DNA of 64,000 nucleotides. It comes from Flammula alnicola (taxonomy: Eukaryota > Basidiomycota > Agaricomycetes > Agaricales > Strophariaceae). Made by a program: the position numbers and the translations under genes. Location of the stretch: assembly GCA_015499995.1 (NCBI GenBank), contig JADNRV010000155.1, forward strand, positions 1 through 64,000, written 5' to 3'. The notes beneath the pieces were generated by a model. It was not told the DNA's origin, did not search any database, and saw nothing but the letters and a program-made list of their open reading frames with translations. Positions 46,138 to 57,405 of the stretch are shown here, piece by piece; within the stretch, counting starts at the first letter, position 1; each line of letters starts with the position of its first letter.

Positions 46138-49100
46138 AATGCGGGCACAACCGCTTGATGAGATACGGGTTTTGAGTTGGAACGTGGCGAGGGACGGGGT
46201 GTCCCTCGATGTAATTCTTAGCACTTGTACAAATATATCACTAGTACCTACCACCCTTTATGATATACCTTAAACAAATGCCAGCACAGTCATCTGTATC
46301 CTCCCAAGTGTAGTTATGAAATGAAATGCCTAGACAAATGAAATGAAATATATTTCATTTCTTACCAGAGAATATATCATGACTGGTAGGGAGATATTTC
46401 ATAACTGTCTAGCTACTTATTTTATATCTGTGGCGACTTTTTCATAACTTTTCCTTGCAATATTTCATAACTTCCTGGCTATTTCATTTCATATCTATAG
46501 GACAACTTTTTCATAATTCCCTATCAGTCTATTTTATTTATCATAGATAATTAAATACTTTATAGAGCATGTGACTGGATTATGTAATTGATGGGAAACT
46601 TAGAAATTGCCTTTTCCTTGCTCCTCCACCCATACTCTTATCAGATTATGGCCTCAAATTGAAAGTTATTTAGAAATCAGTCTAGCACCCCCTGCAGACA
46701 AGTGCAGACAATATTGCATTAAAACCTGTTTATTTTACTTATTTAATCAGTAATCAGTTGTTTAGAAATAATGAAATAGATTAATAGGACAGTTATGAAA
46801 TTATTGCCAGAAAGATATAAAATGAAATAGTCAGGAAGTTATGAAATATCACAGGAAAAAGTATGAAAAAGTCGCCACATAGACATAAAATAAGTAGCTA
46901 GACAGTTATGAAATATCTTTCTACCAGTTATGATATATTCTCTGGAAAGAAATGAAATATATTTCATTTCATTTGTCTAGGCATTTCATTTCATAACTAC
47001 ACTTGGGAGGATACAGATGACTGTGCTGGCATTTGTTTAAGATTTATCATATAAATGGTAGGTACCACTCAATATATATGACGTGTTATTCATCCAAGAG
47101 CCTCCGTGGAGGCACATAAGAACTGCCCCATCTGCGAAGAGCAGAAAGGGCAAAGATGTAGTCGGCACGCCTAACCACCCAGACTGGGTGGCCATGGTGC
47201 GCCCCACCACTCCTGACGAGCGACCCCGGGTCATGACCTATGTTTCGACTAGGCTGGCCCGGTATCGCCCGGCTCAACGAAGGGATATTATTGATCATCC
47301 CGACATCATGGTTCTTTCGCTCTCATCGGGCGAGAGCTCCTTCTACCTTCTGAATGTGTATTCAGACTCCGATCATGAGGCTATTAATTGGCTCCATGAT
47401 CACGATCGAGATCTTCCTCGTTGTCATCTGATGATGGGAGATTTTAACGCGCACTCTCCGGATTGGGACCCTGGTTCCACTCGGGAGGGATGCGCCTTAT
47501 CGCTGCAACAATCTGCAGCTATCCTTGGACTTGAGCTTGCCGCATTTGGCAACCCTGGGCCCACACACATTCCGAGAGATCGCGCCAAGCACAGCACGGT
47601 GATCGATCTGGCCTTTGTTCCCCCCGATCAGGTGGTGAACGAATCTACTGTCTGATGCCCGGACATCCAGCTTAAATCAGATCATATTCCGATTTATACT
47701 ACACTGGACATCCTTCCTGCCCCTGACGGGGCGGTTCGGATGTCTCTTCCTACGGAGGCTGTTGAGGCCTTCGTTAAATCTATCACTTCGGGACTTGCGG
47801 CTGTAGATCCAAAAGCCCCGATGACTACCGAGGATCAGATTGAGACTGCGGCTCAAGAAGTGGTGCAGATTTTCTCAGAAGCGTGGTCTGCCCATGCCAA
47901 AGAGACCTCTATTACTAAGCGTTCGAAGCCCTGGTGGTCCCAGGAATGCTCTGACGCCCTGCTCAAATTTCGAGGGGATTGTTCCCCTGGGAATTGGAAA
48001 TCCTTTCGGAAAGTAGTCCGGGAAACGAAACGTGTTTTCTTCGATGATCGCATCGGAGAGATCGCGGGTATCAATAAGCGACCGTGGGACCTCATGAATT
48101 GGGTCCAACAACGGAAGCTCCCTCCCAGTGAGGCTATCCAGTATCGTGGAGAGCCTTGCAATGATTTGCCTGCCTTGTGGGATGCTCTACATGGCACGTA
48201 CAACTCTGCATCAGATAGAACATATGATGCTGCTCTCTTAGAGTCCATCCCGCAACTTCCTGTTTGGGAATGGGCTCCCTTTTCCCCGCTGGAACTTACG
48301 GAAGCACTTTCTGCGTGTTCCGGTCTTTCTTCTCCGGGTCCGGATCATGTCAATTGGTCCCACCTGAAGAAGATTGTATGTGGGGACCCCCACTCAGTGG
48401 AGGTCTTAATCTCGATTGCTAATGCCTGCATGCGTGTGGGTCATTGGCCGTCTCATTTCAAGGAATCTATGTCGGTCATTATTCCCAAAGCCGGCAAGCC
48501 TTCGTACTCCACCCCTAAGGCGTTCAGGCCTATTGTGCTTCTGAATACTGTGGGGAAACTCATCGAGAAGATGATCTCGAATCGCATTCAGTTCGATGCT
48601 GTCAGACAGGATATATTTCACCCGAATCAGGTTGGTGGTGTCAGGGGACGCTCCACCGAGGATGCGGGTCTGTTTTTGACGCACATGGTAAGGGCTGGGT
48701 GGGCAAAAGGGTTGAGGACTAGCGTCCTTGCCTTTGACCTTGCTCAGTTCTTTCCTTCTCTTAATCACGAGGTTCTCGTGATCATTCTCTGGAAGCTTGG
48801 CTTTCCGCCCCTGGTGGTCAAGTTTTTCAGCTCTTATCTGGTAGAGAGGAAAACGCAGTACGCGTGGAATTCCTTCCTGTCAGACCCTCTGCAAGCAGAT
48901 GTGGGTGTGGGACAAGGCTCTGCTTTGTCTCCTGTCTTGTCTGCTATTTACCTGGCGCCTGTCATGCGCCTGTTCTACAAGAGGTGCCATGAGATTCATC
49001 TTGCGGTCGACCTTCTGTCATATGTAGATGATGGTACCCTGATCTCTCAGGAGACCGGACTCGATCCCAATGTTGTAAACCTTCGTAAGGCTTACAAGAT

Positions 49101-49544
49101 TATATTTGAGCTCTTCACCAAGTTCGCTCTCGCTCTGGAGCACGCGAAGTCAGAGATTTTTCACTTCGACAACACGGCTTCAGTTTATAATCCTGCCATT
49201 GATTTGGGTGAAGAACCCTACACTGCAGGCAAGTGGCTCAAGCCGAAGCCGTTTTGGCAGTATCTTGGGTTCTATTTTGATTGCAAGCTCACTTTCAAGG
49301 AGCATGTGAGATACTATTTCACGAAAGGATTTACATCAGTTGTATCGATGAAAATGCTTGGGTCTTCTACCAGAGGGCTGCCGCCACATCTTAAGCGCCT
49401 CCTCTACTGCACGTGCATTATCCCCATAAGTACTTATGGCTACCGCATGTGGTATTTCCACAAGGCCCGGAACAAGGGTCTTATTGCGCAGCTCACCAAT
49501 GTCCAGCGTAAGGCTGGGCTCTGGATCACTTGGTGCTTCCGCAC
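46138..49544 (+). pseudogene. LINE I ORF2 (interrupted by foldback element)
   Basis: Starts at the TAATG overlap (MRAQPLDEIRVLSWNVARDG); the foldback element (46239-47070) splits the codons after STCTNI. The endonuclease resumes at LFIQEPPWRH (47086), MMGDFNAHSPDW. A TGA at 47653-47655 replaces the Arg of TVRCPD. From 47740 there is an open RT frame of about 600 codons (RPIVLLNTVGKLIEKM, FDLAQFFPSLNH, SYVDDGTLIS) to WCFRT at the LINE M poly(T). RNase H and the 3' UTR are missing. Confidence 0.88.
46239..47070. mobile_element. Foldback hAT-like element with ~300-bp arms (ATTTCATAA units)
   Basis: 832 bp flanked by aaatatat/caatatat (7 of 8 match). The two halves are near-perfect inverted copies: a 90-bp stretch from ttaaacaaatgccagcacag through gaaatatatttcatttc recurs in reverse at about 46945-47040, and weaker pairing continues to about 46545/46770. 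Arms are rich in ttatgaaat/atttcataa units. The unpaired centre is about 46550-46765. No ORF. Superfamily assignment rests on the TSD length and subterminal repeats and is tentative. Confidence 0.8.
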
Positions 49545-49743
49545 TTTTTTTTTTTTTTAAATCAACAATTTGTATTCCGATGCACGATCGCAGTTCGGTC
49601 CCTAACTAATACAAACGATTATGCTACAATACCCAAAGCAAAAGAAAGGAGTTGGTTGCTCGCAGGGGAGCATGCGGCACGCGTGAGCGCGACGCGGGCG
49701 AGACTGCGCAGCAGCCTGAAACCCAAATAACGGACCTCGCAGC

Positions 49744-50681
49744 GAGGTCTTTATTGTCCTCCACTGATTCCTACCGGAATCCTGCGGAATCCGGTCATTC
49801 CGGAGGAATAATTTTTGGGTCATTTTGGCTGAGAGGCCAGCCAAAATGCGAAATTTCATTCCGGGGGAATGCAGACCGGAATGAGCTGCAACCGGAATAC
49901 CCAACAGGAATGGCCGGAACGGAATGGCCACCGGAATCCGGTTATTTCCAAAAAAGGAAATATGGTTATTTTTAGCAACAATGTGAAAATATCACACTAT
50001 TACATAAAATGACATCAAAATGAAACTGTGGGACCTATTTCTAATCAAAATATTCCATATTTAGCAAGTGCAATTTTCAAAACCGCCGGCTTCGGGCGAG
50101 TTTTTTGCGTTTTTCTCGATGACGAAAGCAGCTAGTCACATGATTTTGATATATTTGTGATTCTGGAAGCATGCTCTACAGTTACTTTTTTTGGCAAAAA
50201 GTTCCCACGGTCCCCAAAACAGACCAAATAAGGTGATTTCAGTTACCCGAGTGAGATGACATATACATATTTGTAATCTCCTTAAAATTCTGAATCTGAT
50301 GGTACCCCATTGACCCTGAATCTCTCAGAATTGGTTATGCAATCTACAAATATATTATAGATAGATAGGGTATATAGTCCGATGTTTTTGGTAGGGTAGC
50401 AACAGTTCTCTGGTCTAATGGTTAAATGGTCTGGGATATTAGCTACCGGATTTCTTCCGGGGCTCTGGGTTCAATTCCTGAAAGATGCAAAATCTTTGAG
50501 TGATATTTTTCTCTGAGTTCTGTCTAAGTCCGCCAAGTTGAAGTCCTAACCGGAATTTCGGTCATTCCTGTGGATTCCGGTCACGATTCCTGCGGAATTG
50601 AGTCCATTCCTGCGGATTCCAGTCCATTCCTCCAGAATCCGGTCATTCCGGGAGGAATCAGTGGAGGAATGAAAAGTATTG
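49744..50681 (-). mobile_element. MITE 2: GGAAT-type subterminal arrays and tRNA-like core
   Basis: 938 bp with perfect 8-bp TSD ctcgcagc (49736-49743, 50682-50689). Ends GAGGTCTTT (left) and, inverted, CAATACTTTT (right) match MITE 1 and 3 in opposite orientation. Both sides carry gattcc/ggaatcc, ccggaat and gcggaat units. The core contains the shared block (tctgatggtacccc reverse, about 50280-50310) and a tRNA-like module at 50401-50485. Confidence 0.82.
50401..50485 (+). other. tRNA-like pol III promoter module in MITE 2
   Basis: Box A tggtctaatgg (50411-50421) and box B gggttcaattcc (50467-50478), 45 bp apart, with tRNA-like context (gttctctggtctaatggtta). A clean acceptor stem is not apparent, so I do not call a functional tRNA gene. 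MITE 3 holds a homologous module. Confidence 0.6.
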
Positions 50682-51897
50682 CTCGCAGCCCAGGAAATAC
50701 AAATGCGCGGCATTGTTAACGCTACCGAGCGTAAGGTAGATATGGATTAAAAGGGGTGGACAGGGGGGTCACCCAGATGCGAGAAGAGCCTGCCAGGCCC
50801 TCCCCGATTAAATGGTAAAATCGACGTGGTCATAGCTAAACGAGGACCGAAGTCCAAGCCGCCGTCCACCAAGCCGGGTCCGGAACAATACAGCGAATGA
50901 CACGACCCCGAAGGGTAGAGCCGCCCTAACCTGGAACGACCAGGTCCTCCAGCCTCTTGGCCTTTGACTGCGCTGGACCAACACTCACGGGCAGTGAGTC
51001 ACTTTGACCGCAGTGCCGCCCGCAAATGAGATTGCCCCCCATCCAGAGTCCCTCATCCGACTCCGGCTGGGGGCCGGTTGAAAGCAAACGCCGTAACGTT
51101 GTCAGTCAAAAATTTCTCAAGACCCCACACTAAGTGCGGGGCCCTGTGAGGTAGCATTGGAAGCTTAGGGCACCCAAAGAGATGATCGCGCATCTGAGGA
51201 TAAACCCCACACGTGCAACCGAGAGCCAATGGATCGTCGATTTTGAACCGCTCGTAGTACGAGCCGATCGGAGCATGATTCGTTATTACACGGCACATGC
51301 AGGCGAACAACTGAGAGTTGCGGCTGCCCACTTCAAGCCACGGCCCGCCGCAAATGGGGGTCAGATGGAGAGGATTACCCTTTAGATCCTCCAACTCCAA
51401 GAAATTGGAGCCAAGCAAATTAGGAACCGCGTCGACCTCTGTCGACCAGGCATCCCGAGCTACAATGTCGGCTTTGTTCTTAAGCCAAGCAATAGATAGA
51501 GGGGTATCCGGTGTAACAGGTACGCCTGGAAACCCAAGGACGAGGTCATGAGCCTCTTGATGAATGTCCCACTCCATATCGGAGGGAGACTCTGCAAAAA
51601 CGACTTTTCGGTTACCACCACCTTGGAACCATCATTCAAGTGTCCGACATACTATCAGAGAGGAACCCTGATGAGAGTGTAGGGAAGGATCAACGGCCAT
51701 TCGAGCAGCATGCATCGAATCCGTGAAAATGACTATCCTGGTGACGTCTCTGAATGTTACCATTGCGGAGATGGCCACCGAGATGGCATCGAGCTCAGCA
51801 TCAGTGCTAATAGCTCGTCCGGAAGAGTGACATCTGGCCAACACCAGAGCGCCCTGCCGCTTGATAACAATGCCATTGGCGGCCTGCCAGGTTTAGT

Positions 51898-51978
51898 ATA
51901 AAGAGGCTAGCTGTTTCGCTCTTGTTCTCCAGTAGTTTTCTCTTCTACTTTTCTGAACATCTCTTCTCCTCTTCCTCA
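51898..51978 (+). promoter_or_regulatory. Putative promoter of the antisense gene
   Basis: TATA-like agtataaagagg (about 51896-51908) is followed by a pyrimidine-rich leader (ctcttgttctcc, cttctcctcttcctc) ending at the ATG 51979. This is typical of fungal core promoters. It starts exactly at the LINE M junction. Confidence 0.5.
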
Positions 51979-53335
51979 ATGGCTTCTGTAGACCGTCAAC
52001 GCAACCTTCCTAGCTACCCGGATATCATGCAGAAGGTCAAACTTCTCGATGTTATTCGCGGCGCGCCTGGTGCGACGTTGGCCAACTATGCCCAACCTCT
52101 CGAGGAAACCGCGCATCTTATGGTGCGCTTTTTCTTCTCTCTCTTTGTTCTTCTTTCTAATATTGTTTTTCTTTAGTCTAAATGGTCCTCGCACACTAGT
52201 ACCGTTGCTAGCAACCCTGGAGCTGCTCAGGCCATCACCCATGTCGCCAACATCTTTGCTGAGCTCCAGGATGTTCACAAACCCTACCAGCTGAGCGAGA
52301 AGGCTGCCGCGGTCTGCGCATTGCACCTGAGCATTCAGCTGTGTGCCCTTAAAGGCGATATTCCGACTGGTCCCAAGGCCGCTGCTGCCACTAGCTCTTC
52401 CATGCGCTTTCCATTTTCTATTTTGCCTCAGCTAGCTGATGACTTTCTTTATTTTTCTGTAGAAGCGTTTCACTCGCGGATCTCGCAGCAAAGGTGCCAC
52501 CGACGATTTCGAAACTGCCTCTGCTCCTGGTGCTTGTGCGTCTCCTTCCGATATCATTGTCGATGACGACGACGACTTGGTGCTTATTTTGTCCCATCTA
52601 CCTTCTAGTTCCTGTTGAACTAAGCGACCTCTTGCGCATTTTCACACAGATGAAGGTCGATGGCGACCGTATCGTTTTCTCGGACACTGCTACCGACCCT
52701 GGCACGTCTCCTTCTAAGATTGCCGAGGAGCGTGAGCATCCTAACTCTCGCAAGAGACGCTCGCCCCCTAGTGCCGAACCTAGTGCCAAGGTACGCATCT
52801 ATTTTTATCTTTTCTATTTTTAACTGACGCTCTATCCAGTTTTCTGCTAAACGCGCGGAGGTGGTACGTCTCCCATACGCGCTAGTTCCCAACATGGATG
52901 TTGACAGTCTTGCTTATCTCAAGGCTTCCAAGGCCTTGGCTCATAGCTCTGACAAGTCCCCGGCCTGGTCCGATAGCGACTCCTCTAAGCGTGCGCGCAC
53001 TGAGGATAGCTATGTTTTCGGCGACTCTGCTGTTCTTGTCGAGGGTACATCGTTTTGTGTCTTTTATAATCGACATTTGTTTCTAATTTTTCTTTTCAAC
53101 AGCTTCTGACCTCGCTGTCAACAACGCGCACTCTCAAGAGGTCTTGGCGAAGGCTTCTGCCCTTGTCAGCAAGAAGACTTCTTCGTCCGGCGACGAGCTA
53201 GCTCATCGCAAGGTTATTGGTGAGATCCAGGCCGAGCTCGTTGTCGGTTTGCACTGCATCGAGTTCCATTTGCAGCATCGCGAGCTCCTTCTCAAGGAGC
53301 TTGAACGTATGCAGAATAACCTCGACCTTGCCTAG
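51979..53335 (+). CDS. Multi-intron gene of unknown function, antisense at the 3' side of the Ty3-like element
   Basis: Begins MASVDRQRNLPSYPDIMQK. Likely exons: 51979-52122, 52177-~52400, 52463-52579, 52650-52790, 52840-53044 (an optional GTACGT...CAG intron at 52863-52910), 53103-53335. Introns are ~50-70 nt GT-AG. The second intron lacks a normal donor (atgcgctttcc; compare atg|gtgcgc at the first), so it may use GC or be broken. The protein has an acidic patch (IIVDDDDDL), basic stretches (SRKRRSPPS, SSKRARTEDS) and a helical C-terminus (HLQHRELLLKELERMQ). No known domain. The stop TAG 53333-53335 lies ~130 bp from the convergent pol end. Shared CTAG enrichment ties it to the same element. 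Confidence 0.6.
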
Positions 53336-53800
53336 CTACTTCGTTGTTACAACTAGCTCGTTCCATAGCCTCAAAGTGGCTTTATAGATTTCTGTTTGCT
53401 TGTTGTATGTAGCCTAGCTTGCTAGCGCGGACTTGAATACACCGTCGTCTCTCTTTGTGCCTTTTTACTCTTCATCCCACCATAAGTCTTCATCCTCAAA
53501 CTCTTCCTCATGCGTTTCCTCTGGCTCTTGCTCTAGCTCTTGCTCGTACTCAGGCTCTTGCCTCCTGCTTACTTTTTTCCGAACGGTGCATCACTGAATA
53601 TGAGGTCCGGGCCTAAGGCTTCATCATCATCCTCTGGTCGCTCAGCTAGCTTCCTCAAAGTCTCTAGATTATGATCAATCACGTCTTCTAAGTTGTCTGG
53701 AAGCTTTATATGTCGCCTAGCGAAATAAGGAATGACTCTAAAGGCTGCCACTTTATTGTGTGAAACCAGCCATCCATTTCTGCAACTATATAGGCTCCTC

Positions 53801-55320
53801 CTAGGTTCTAGCCATGACTATCATTGGTCCGAGATATCGCGGCTGCATTTTGCGATTCAAAGAGGACTCCACTTGCGTGTTTCTAACTAGGACCAAATCT
53901 CCTGGTTTGAAGATAAAGTCTCTTATTTTTGCGGACTGCTTTTCCTCGAACTTAGCTAGCGCGTCTCGCTTAATTTTTGAAATACGCTCGCGCATTTCAT
54001 CTATATGAACTTTATGTTTGGCCAGAGCTCTCGCCCTATAGCCAACTAGCTCTTCGGTTGTGAGAACCCTGTCGGGTAATTCTACAAGCCATGTCACTTC
54101 TTGTATATCTAGTGGTATTACCGGATGCGCGCCCGTACTAGGAAGAATGGTGAACATCCCATTCCTTTTCGGATGGTGATCCTATCTGCCCATAGTACGT
54201 GGTGAAAGAATGCAACCACTTGTTGGTTAATCCTCCCGTCGCTTTATACAGCATCTGTCGGATATCCCAATGTGGTCTTTCTATTTTTCCATTTGCGCGA
54301 GAGTTGTAGGCAGAGATACTAATCCCTTTTATACCATACTTCTCTTCTAGATATTTGATCGCTTTTATAAATGGTGCTCCGTTATCTGAAATAATCTCTT
54401 GAAGACATCCCCATCTACAGATAATATCTTCGAACAACCAAAGTGCGATATTCCTAGCTGTTTCTGCTCTTAAAGGTCTCCCTTCTACCCAAGAAGTCAA
54501 CGCGCATCTTCCGTGTACTATTTGTCCACAACCCTGCGACTTTGGCGTCATATGCATGGTGTCCACATGTAGTTGCTGGAAGATTGACGGCGTATGCGTC
54601 TCAGTCCTAGGAATTAATATCATAGTCTTTTGTCTCTCCTGACACATATGGCAGGTCTTGACGTACCAGTGAACATCGCGTTCAATTTCTGGCCACCAAA
54701 ATCTTTCCATTAACAAGGTCCTAGTTGCATAAGAACCTCGATGTCCCAAGCTATCATGAGCTGAGTGCATCATATGAGTTCTATGTTCCTTTTCCACAAC
54801 TAGCTTGTGCGCTTGATTAATATCTCTTCGATACATGCGCCCTTCTTTATTTAAGAAGAAGTTCCTTGCTGTGCGAGTGAAACTATAATATTCTTTTTCT
54901 GTCATGCCTGGTGGGCGCCGCATCGGGTTCTCTAACCAGCGACGGATGAGAGGTAATTTCTCGTCCATAGCTTTTCCAGCTGGCGTCCGATTTCTCTCGT
55001 CATATTCCTCACTAGCTGCGTCCTCCCTGAGATTTGACCATCCGGAATCTTAGTTCCTAGCATAAACTGCTGTAGGAATTGTTTCTGAGGTTCTGGGACG
55101 GCATCTTCACTCATGAATTTCGCAGCTAGCTCTCTTTCGACTTATTTTCTCTCCTAGCTCGGTCTATTTCGATCTGGAAGCTTTCCAGCGACGTAGCTAG
55201 GTTATCATACGGCTCTTCCTCTTTCACCTCATATATATATCCTCCTCTAGTGTCGATGGTATCTTTGAACTCATCAAATTCCAAGGGATCCGGGTCAGAC
55301 TCATATTTCTTCACGAACAC
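53801..55320 (-). pseudogene. Ty3-like element 2: integrase and preceding linker
   Basis: The linker (DEFKDTIDTRGGYIYE, 55320 to 55126; FLQQFMLGTKIPDGQ, 55114 to 54932) leads to the integrase at 54968. HHCC finger HSAHDSLGHRG ... CHMCQERQ; DDE core LHVDTMHMTPKSQG, ISDNGAPF, ANGKIERPHWDIRQ. The C-terminal domain (PGDLVLVRNTQVESSLNRK, PRYLGPMIV) is in the next frame (54157 to 53801), then an acidic tail to about 53468. Frameshifts occur at about 55120, 54950, 54150 and 53790. No chromodomain seen. Confidence 0.85.
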
Positions 55321-57049
55321 CGGGGACCTGAGGGTTCATCCTCGTCTGCCTCCGGGTTCTCAAAGACTTCATCTCCTGGTTGCCCTTCTCTGCGAGATAA
55401 TCCATCTGCTCCAAAGGTCTTTCCTGCTACATGCCGCAAGGTGAAATGGAACATCATAATATGATCTATCCATCTATTTATAGTAGCATTGGGACCGAGC
55501 CCCGGATTGTCAAGCATTCCCTTTAGATATTTGGCATCTGTTTCGACAACTAGCTTTCTTACACCAATCAACCAATAATAGCAAGCGTGCAGACCTCTCA
55601 AAAGGCCAAACAACTCTCGCTTCGGCTGCGAGAATCTTTGTTCTCGATCCGTTAATAAAATTGATCCGAACCGGGCATAAGCTTTCTTCTTTTTGTCCGT
55701 CGGGTCCTCTTGATAAATATAGAACCCAACTGCGCGCCATGATGTATCGACAGCTAGGACTATGTCTCCTGGTAGAGAGTAGTCTAGTGGTTTAATACAT
55801 TTGGCTTCTTTTGCTCCTTCTTTCAACAACTGCATACTTTCTTCTTGTTTCGGCCCCCATTCAAAGGGCGTTTTTCCTCTCAACAGCTTTTGTATGTGCT
55901 CCGCGCGGCTAGCATAGTCTGTAATATATATTCTTAACAAACCAATGGTGCCAATGAATGAGCGCACATCGCTGATAGTTTTGCACGGACCCCAGTTCGT
56001 GATAGCTAGCAGTTTGTCTGGTGACGGCTTTCGTCCCTCATAGGAGCAGAGGTGACCCACGACGACTATTTCGGCCGCGCATAAGGTCGATTTATATCCA
56101 GAAAACGTTCCTCCGCTATATTTCATCCTCTGGACAATGCGATTTACATTCTGCATGTGTTCCCAGACGAAGCGTCGGATTCCCGCGTTTTCTTTGATAA
56201 CCTCATACCCTCCTTTAGCTAGCTCATATCTCGTCTTAGGCCTCGAATCGGTACATCATCTATGTACGGTTCGGTGTAGTCCGGTATTTCTTCTCTCAAA
56301 ATATATGTGACATCTTCATGAAAGATTGGCACAGAGTTCGTCCATCCCATTGGCAGAGAAACTAAACGAAGGGCTCCAAAGGGTGTCTGGAACGTTGTCA
56401 GATCTCTCGACGATTCAGCTAGGAGCCGCTCATCGTATCCAACATATAAGTCCAAGATTCCGCCGCATGACCGTCCTGAAAAATGTTCAGCTAGCGCATC
56501 GGCCGCTGGTGGTAAACCTGAATGCGCGATAGTCACGGCGTTTAACGGCTCGAGACTATGTACAATTCTAAAGGTTACACCATCTTTCTTCATGACGGTG
56601 AACCATCTCGATCTGTATGATGAGCTAGATGGTTCATAGGTCTTGGCTTGAATCTTTGTCCAAATAAAGTCGCAGACCTCTTTGTGCATTCCCGGTGGTA
56701 TTGGAATATTCTTCAATACCCAGGGTTTATGCTCTATTGTAGGAATCTCTACCGGCGGGAAGAATTCAGATTTGAATCTCCCTTTTTCCGTGTCATCCCA
56801 GGCGAATCCTTCATTTTGTTCCATCATTAATTGGTGAACTAGCTTCTTTTCTTCTGGCCAGAGAAAGTCCCCTGCATGCGCCTTGTCGATTATCTTTTTC
56901 CTCTCCTCGGTGTACCTCCCTGTGGGTGTAAACTCCGGGGGATTGGGACTCAACTGTGGCATATCAGCTAGCGGGTCTCCCTTGATGTCCCGTATAATTC
57001 GGAATTTATCTGGAAGCTCTTGGTACACTGGTCGCACTTTAGTGGCCAC
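55311..57049 (-). pseudogene. Ty3-like element 2: reverse transcriptase and RNase H
   Basis: RT from about 57049: KPWVLKNIPIPPGM, SRWFTVMKKDGVTFRIVH, LDLYVGYDERLL, LPMGWTNSVPIFHEDV, and catalytic YIDDVPIRG near 56245-56265. After a frame change at about 56200, connection and RNase H follow in 56156 to 55311: DVRSFIGTIGLLRIYI, LAVDTSWRAVGFYIYQ, QPKRELFGLLRGL, TDAKYLKGML. The GYDER version of the finger region is typical of one group of basidiomycete Ty3-like elements, as far as I recall. Confidence 0.85.
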
Positions 57050-57405
57050 AGGTTTATATTTCTTCCTGCTAGCACACTAGCCGTCTCAGTTTCTTCCCCT
57101 AGTTCATATTCTTTTACATCTGGCCCTCTGTTTATTGGAATATTTCTTGCCCAACACTCCCCTAGGTTGAGGAATACTTGGTTCCGTTCCCTGCTGATAG
57201 ACCGTCTGATACAAGTACTTATGCACTTTCTCCCGGTCATTGTCCTCTACTGCCGACTCCAATATTCCTTGAGCTAGGTACGCATTCCTCAGCTCTTTCT
57301 TTTTAAAACTTTTGCTATCGAGAGGGGTTGTGTATCCTATGATTTGGATACTCCCATCTCGATCATCTCTTTCAATCATTAGTGCGACCTCTCCTTGATA
57401 ACTCA

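Larger units (their letters stand above)
39351..46138 (+). pseudogene. LINE I ORF1, split by the autonomous hAT element
   Basis: MPPKPGSGGDPPSGSRASEK start at 39351. The N-terminal low-complexity half shifts frame near 40060 and again near 40200-40260, then runs through FSGPYTRPHDTKLVDLVHKI and knuckles CTRCWRWGHPSNVC and CAHCAGPHEEAVHHIA. The hAT element sits in the IASCC codons (TSD atatcgcc). After it come ASCCKGNPKATPP, CPNCKGTHKPYDRKC and the end QNVA, with TAA overlapping the ORF2 ATG. Confidence 0.82.
39218..49544 (+). mobile_element. LINE I: full 5' end, ORF1 and most of ORF2; host of two hAT elements
   Basis: Starts catctcctccttattcgg like X1, so it is full length at the 5' end. ORF1 is interrupted by the autonomous hAT element (41098-45894). 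The ORF1 end and ORF2 start (TAATG near 46136-46140) follow, then the foldback element (46239-47070). The RT domain runs to LWITWCFRT at 49544, where the poly(T) of LINE M cuts it. Its own 3' end is not found in the window. It appears inserted into LINE K (RT codons AIYLAP at the 5' junction). Confidence 0.82.
49545..51897 (-). mobile_element. LINE M: 5'-truncated, RNase H to tail, with MITE 2 in its 3' UTR
   Basis: Poly(T) 49545-49558; 3' UTR interrupted by MITE 2 (49744-50681) and resuming with cagcccaggaaatac at 50686. Coding sequence runs from about 51053 up to 51897: CTCGVYPQMRDHLFGC, SPSDMEWDIHQEAHD, STDAELDAIS, PWQAANG. A frame break occurs near 51630. The 5' edge at 51897 is in the PWQA codons and abuts unrelated CTAG-rich DNA. 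I could not find a target duplication, so the junction may have been remodelled. Confidence 0.8.

Noticed and set aside
50401..50485. Functional tRNA gene
   Set aside because: A and B boxes are present, but I see no clean cloverleaf or acceptor stem, and it is duplicated within a MITE family.
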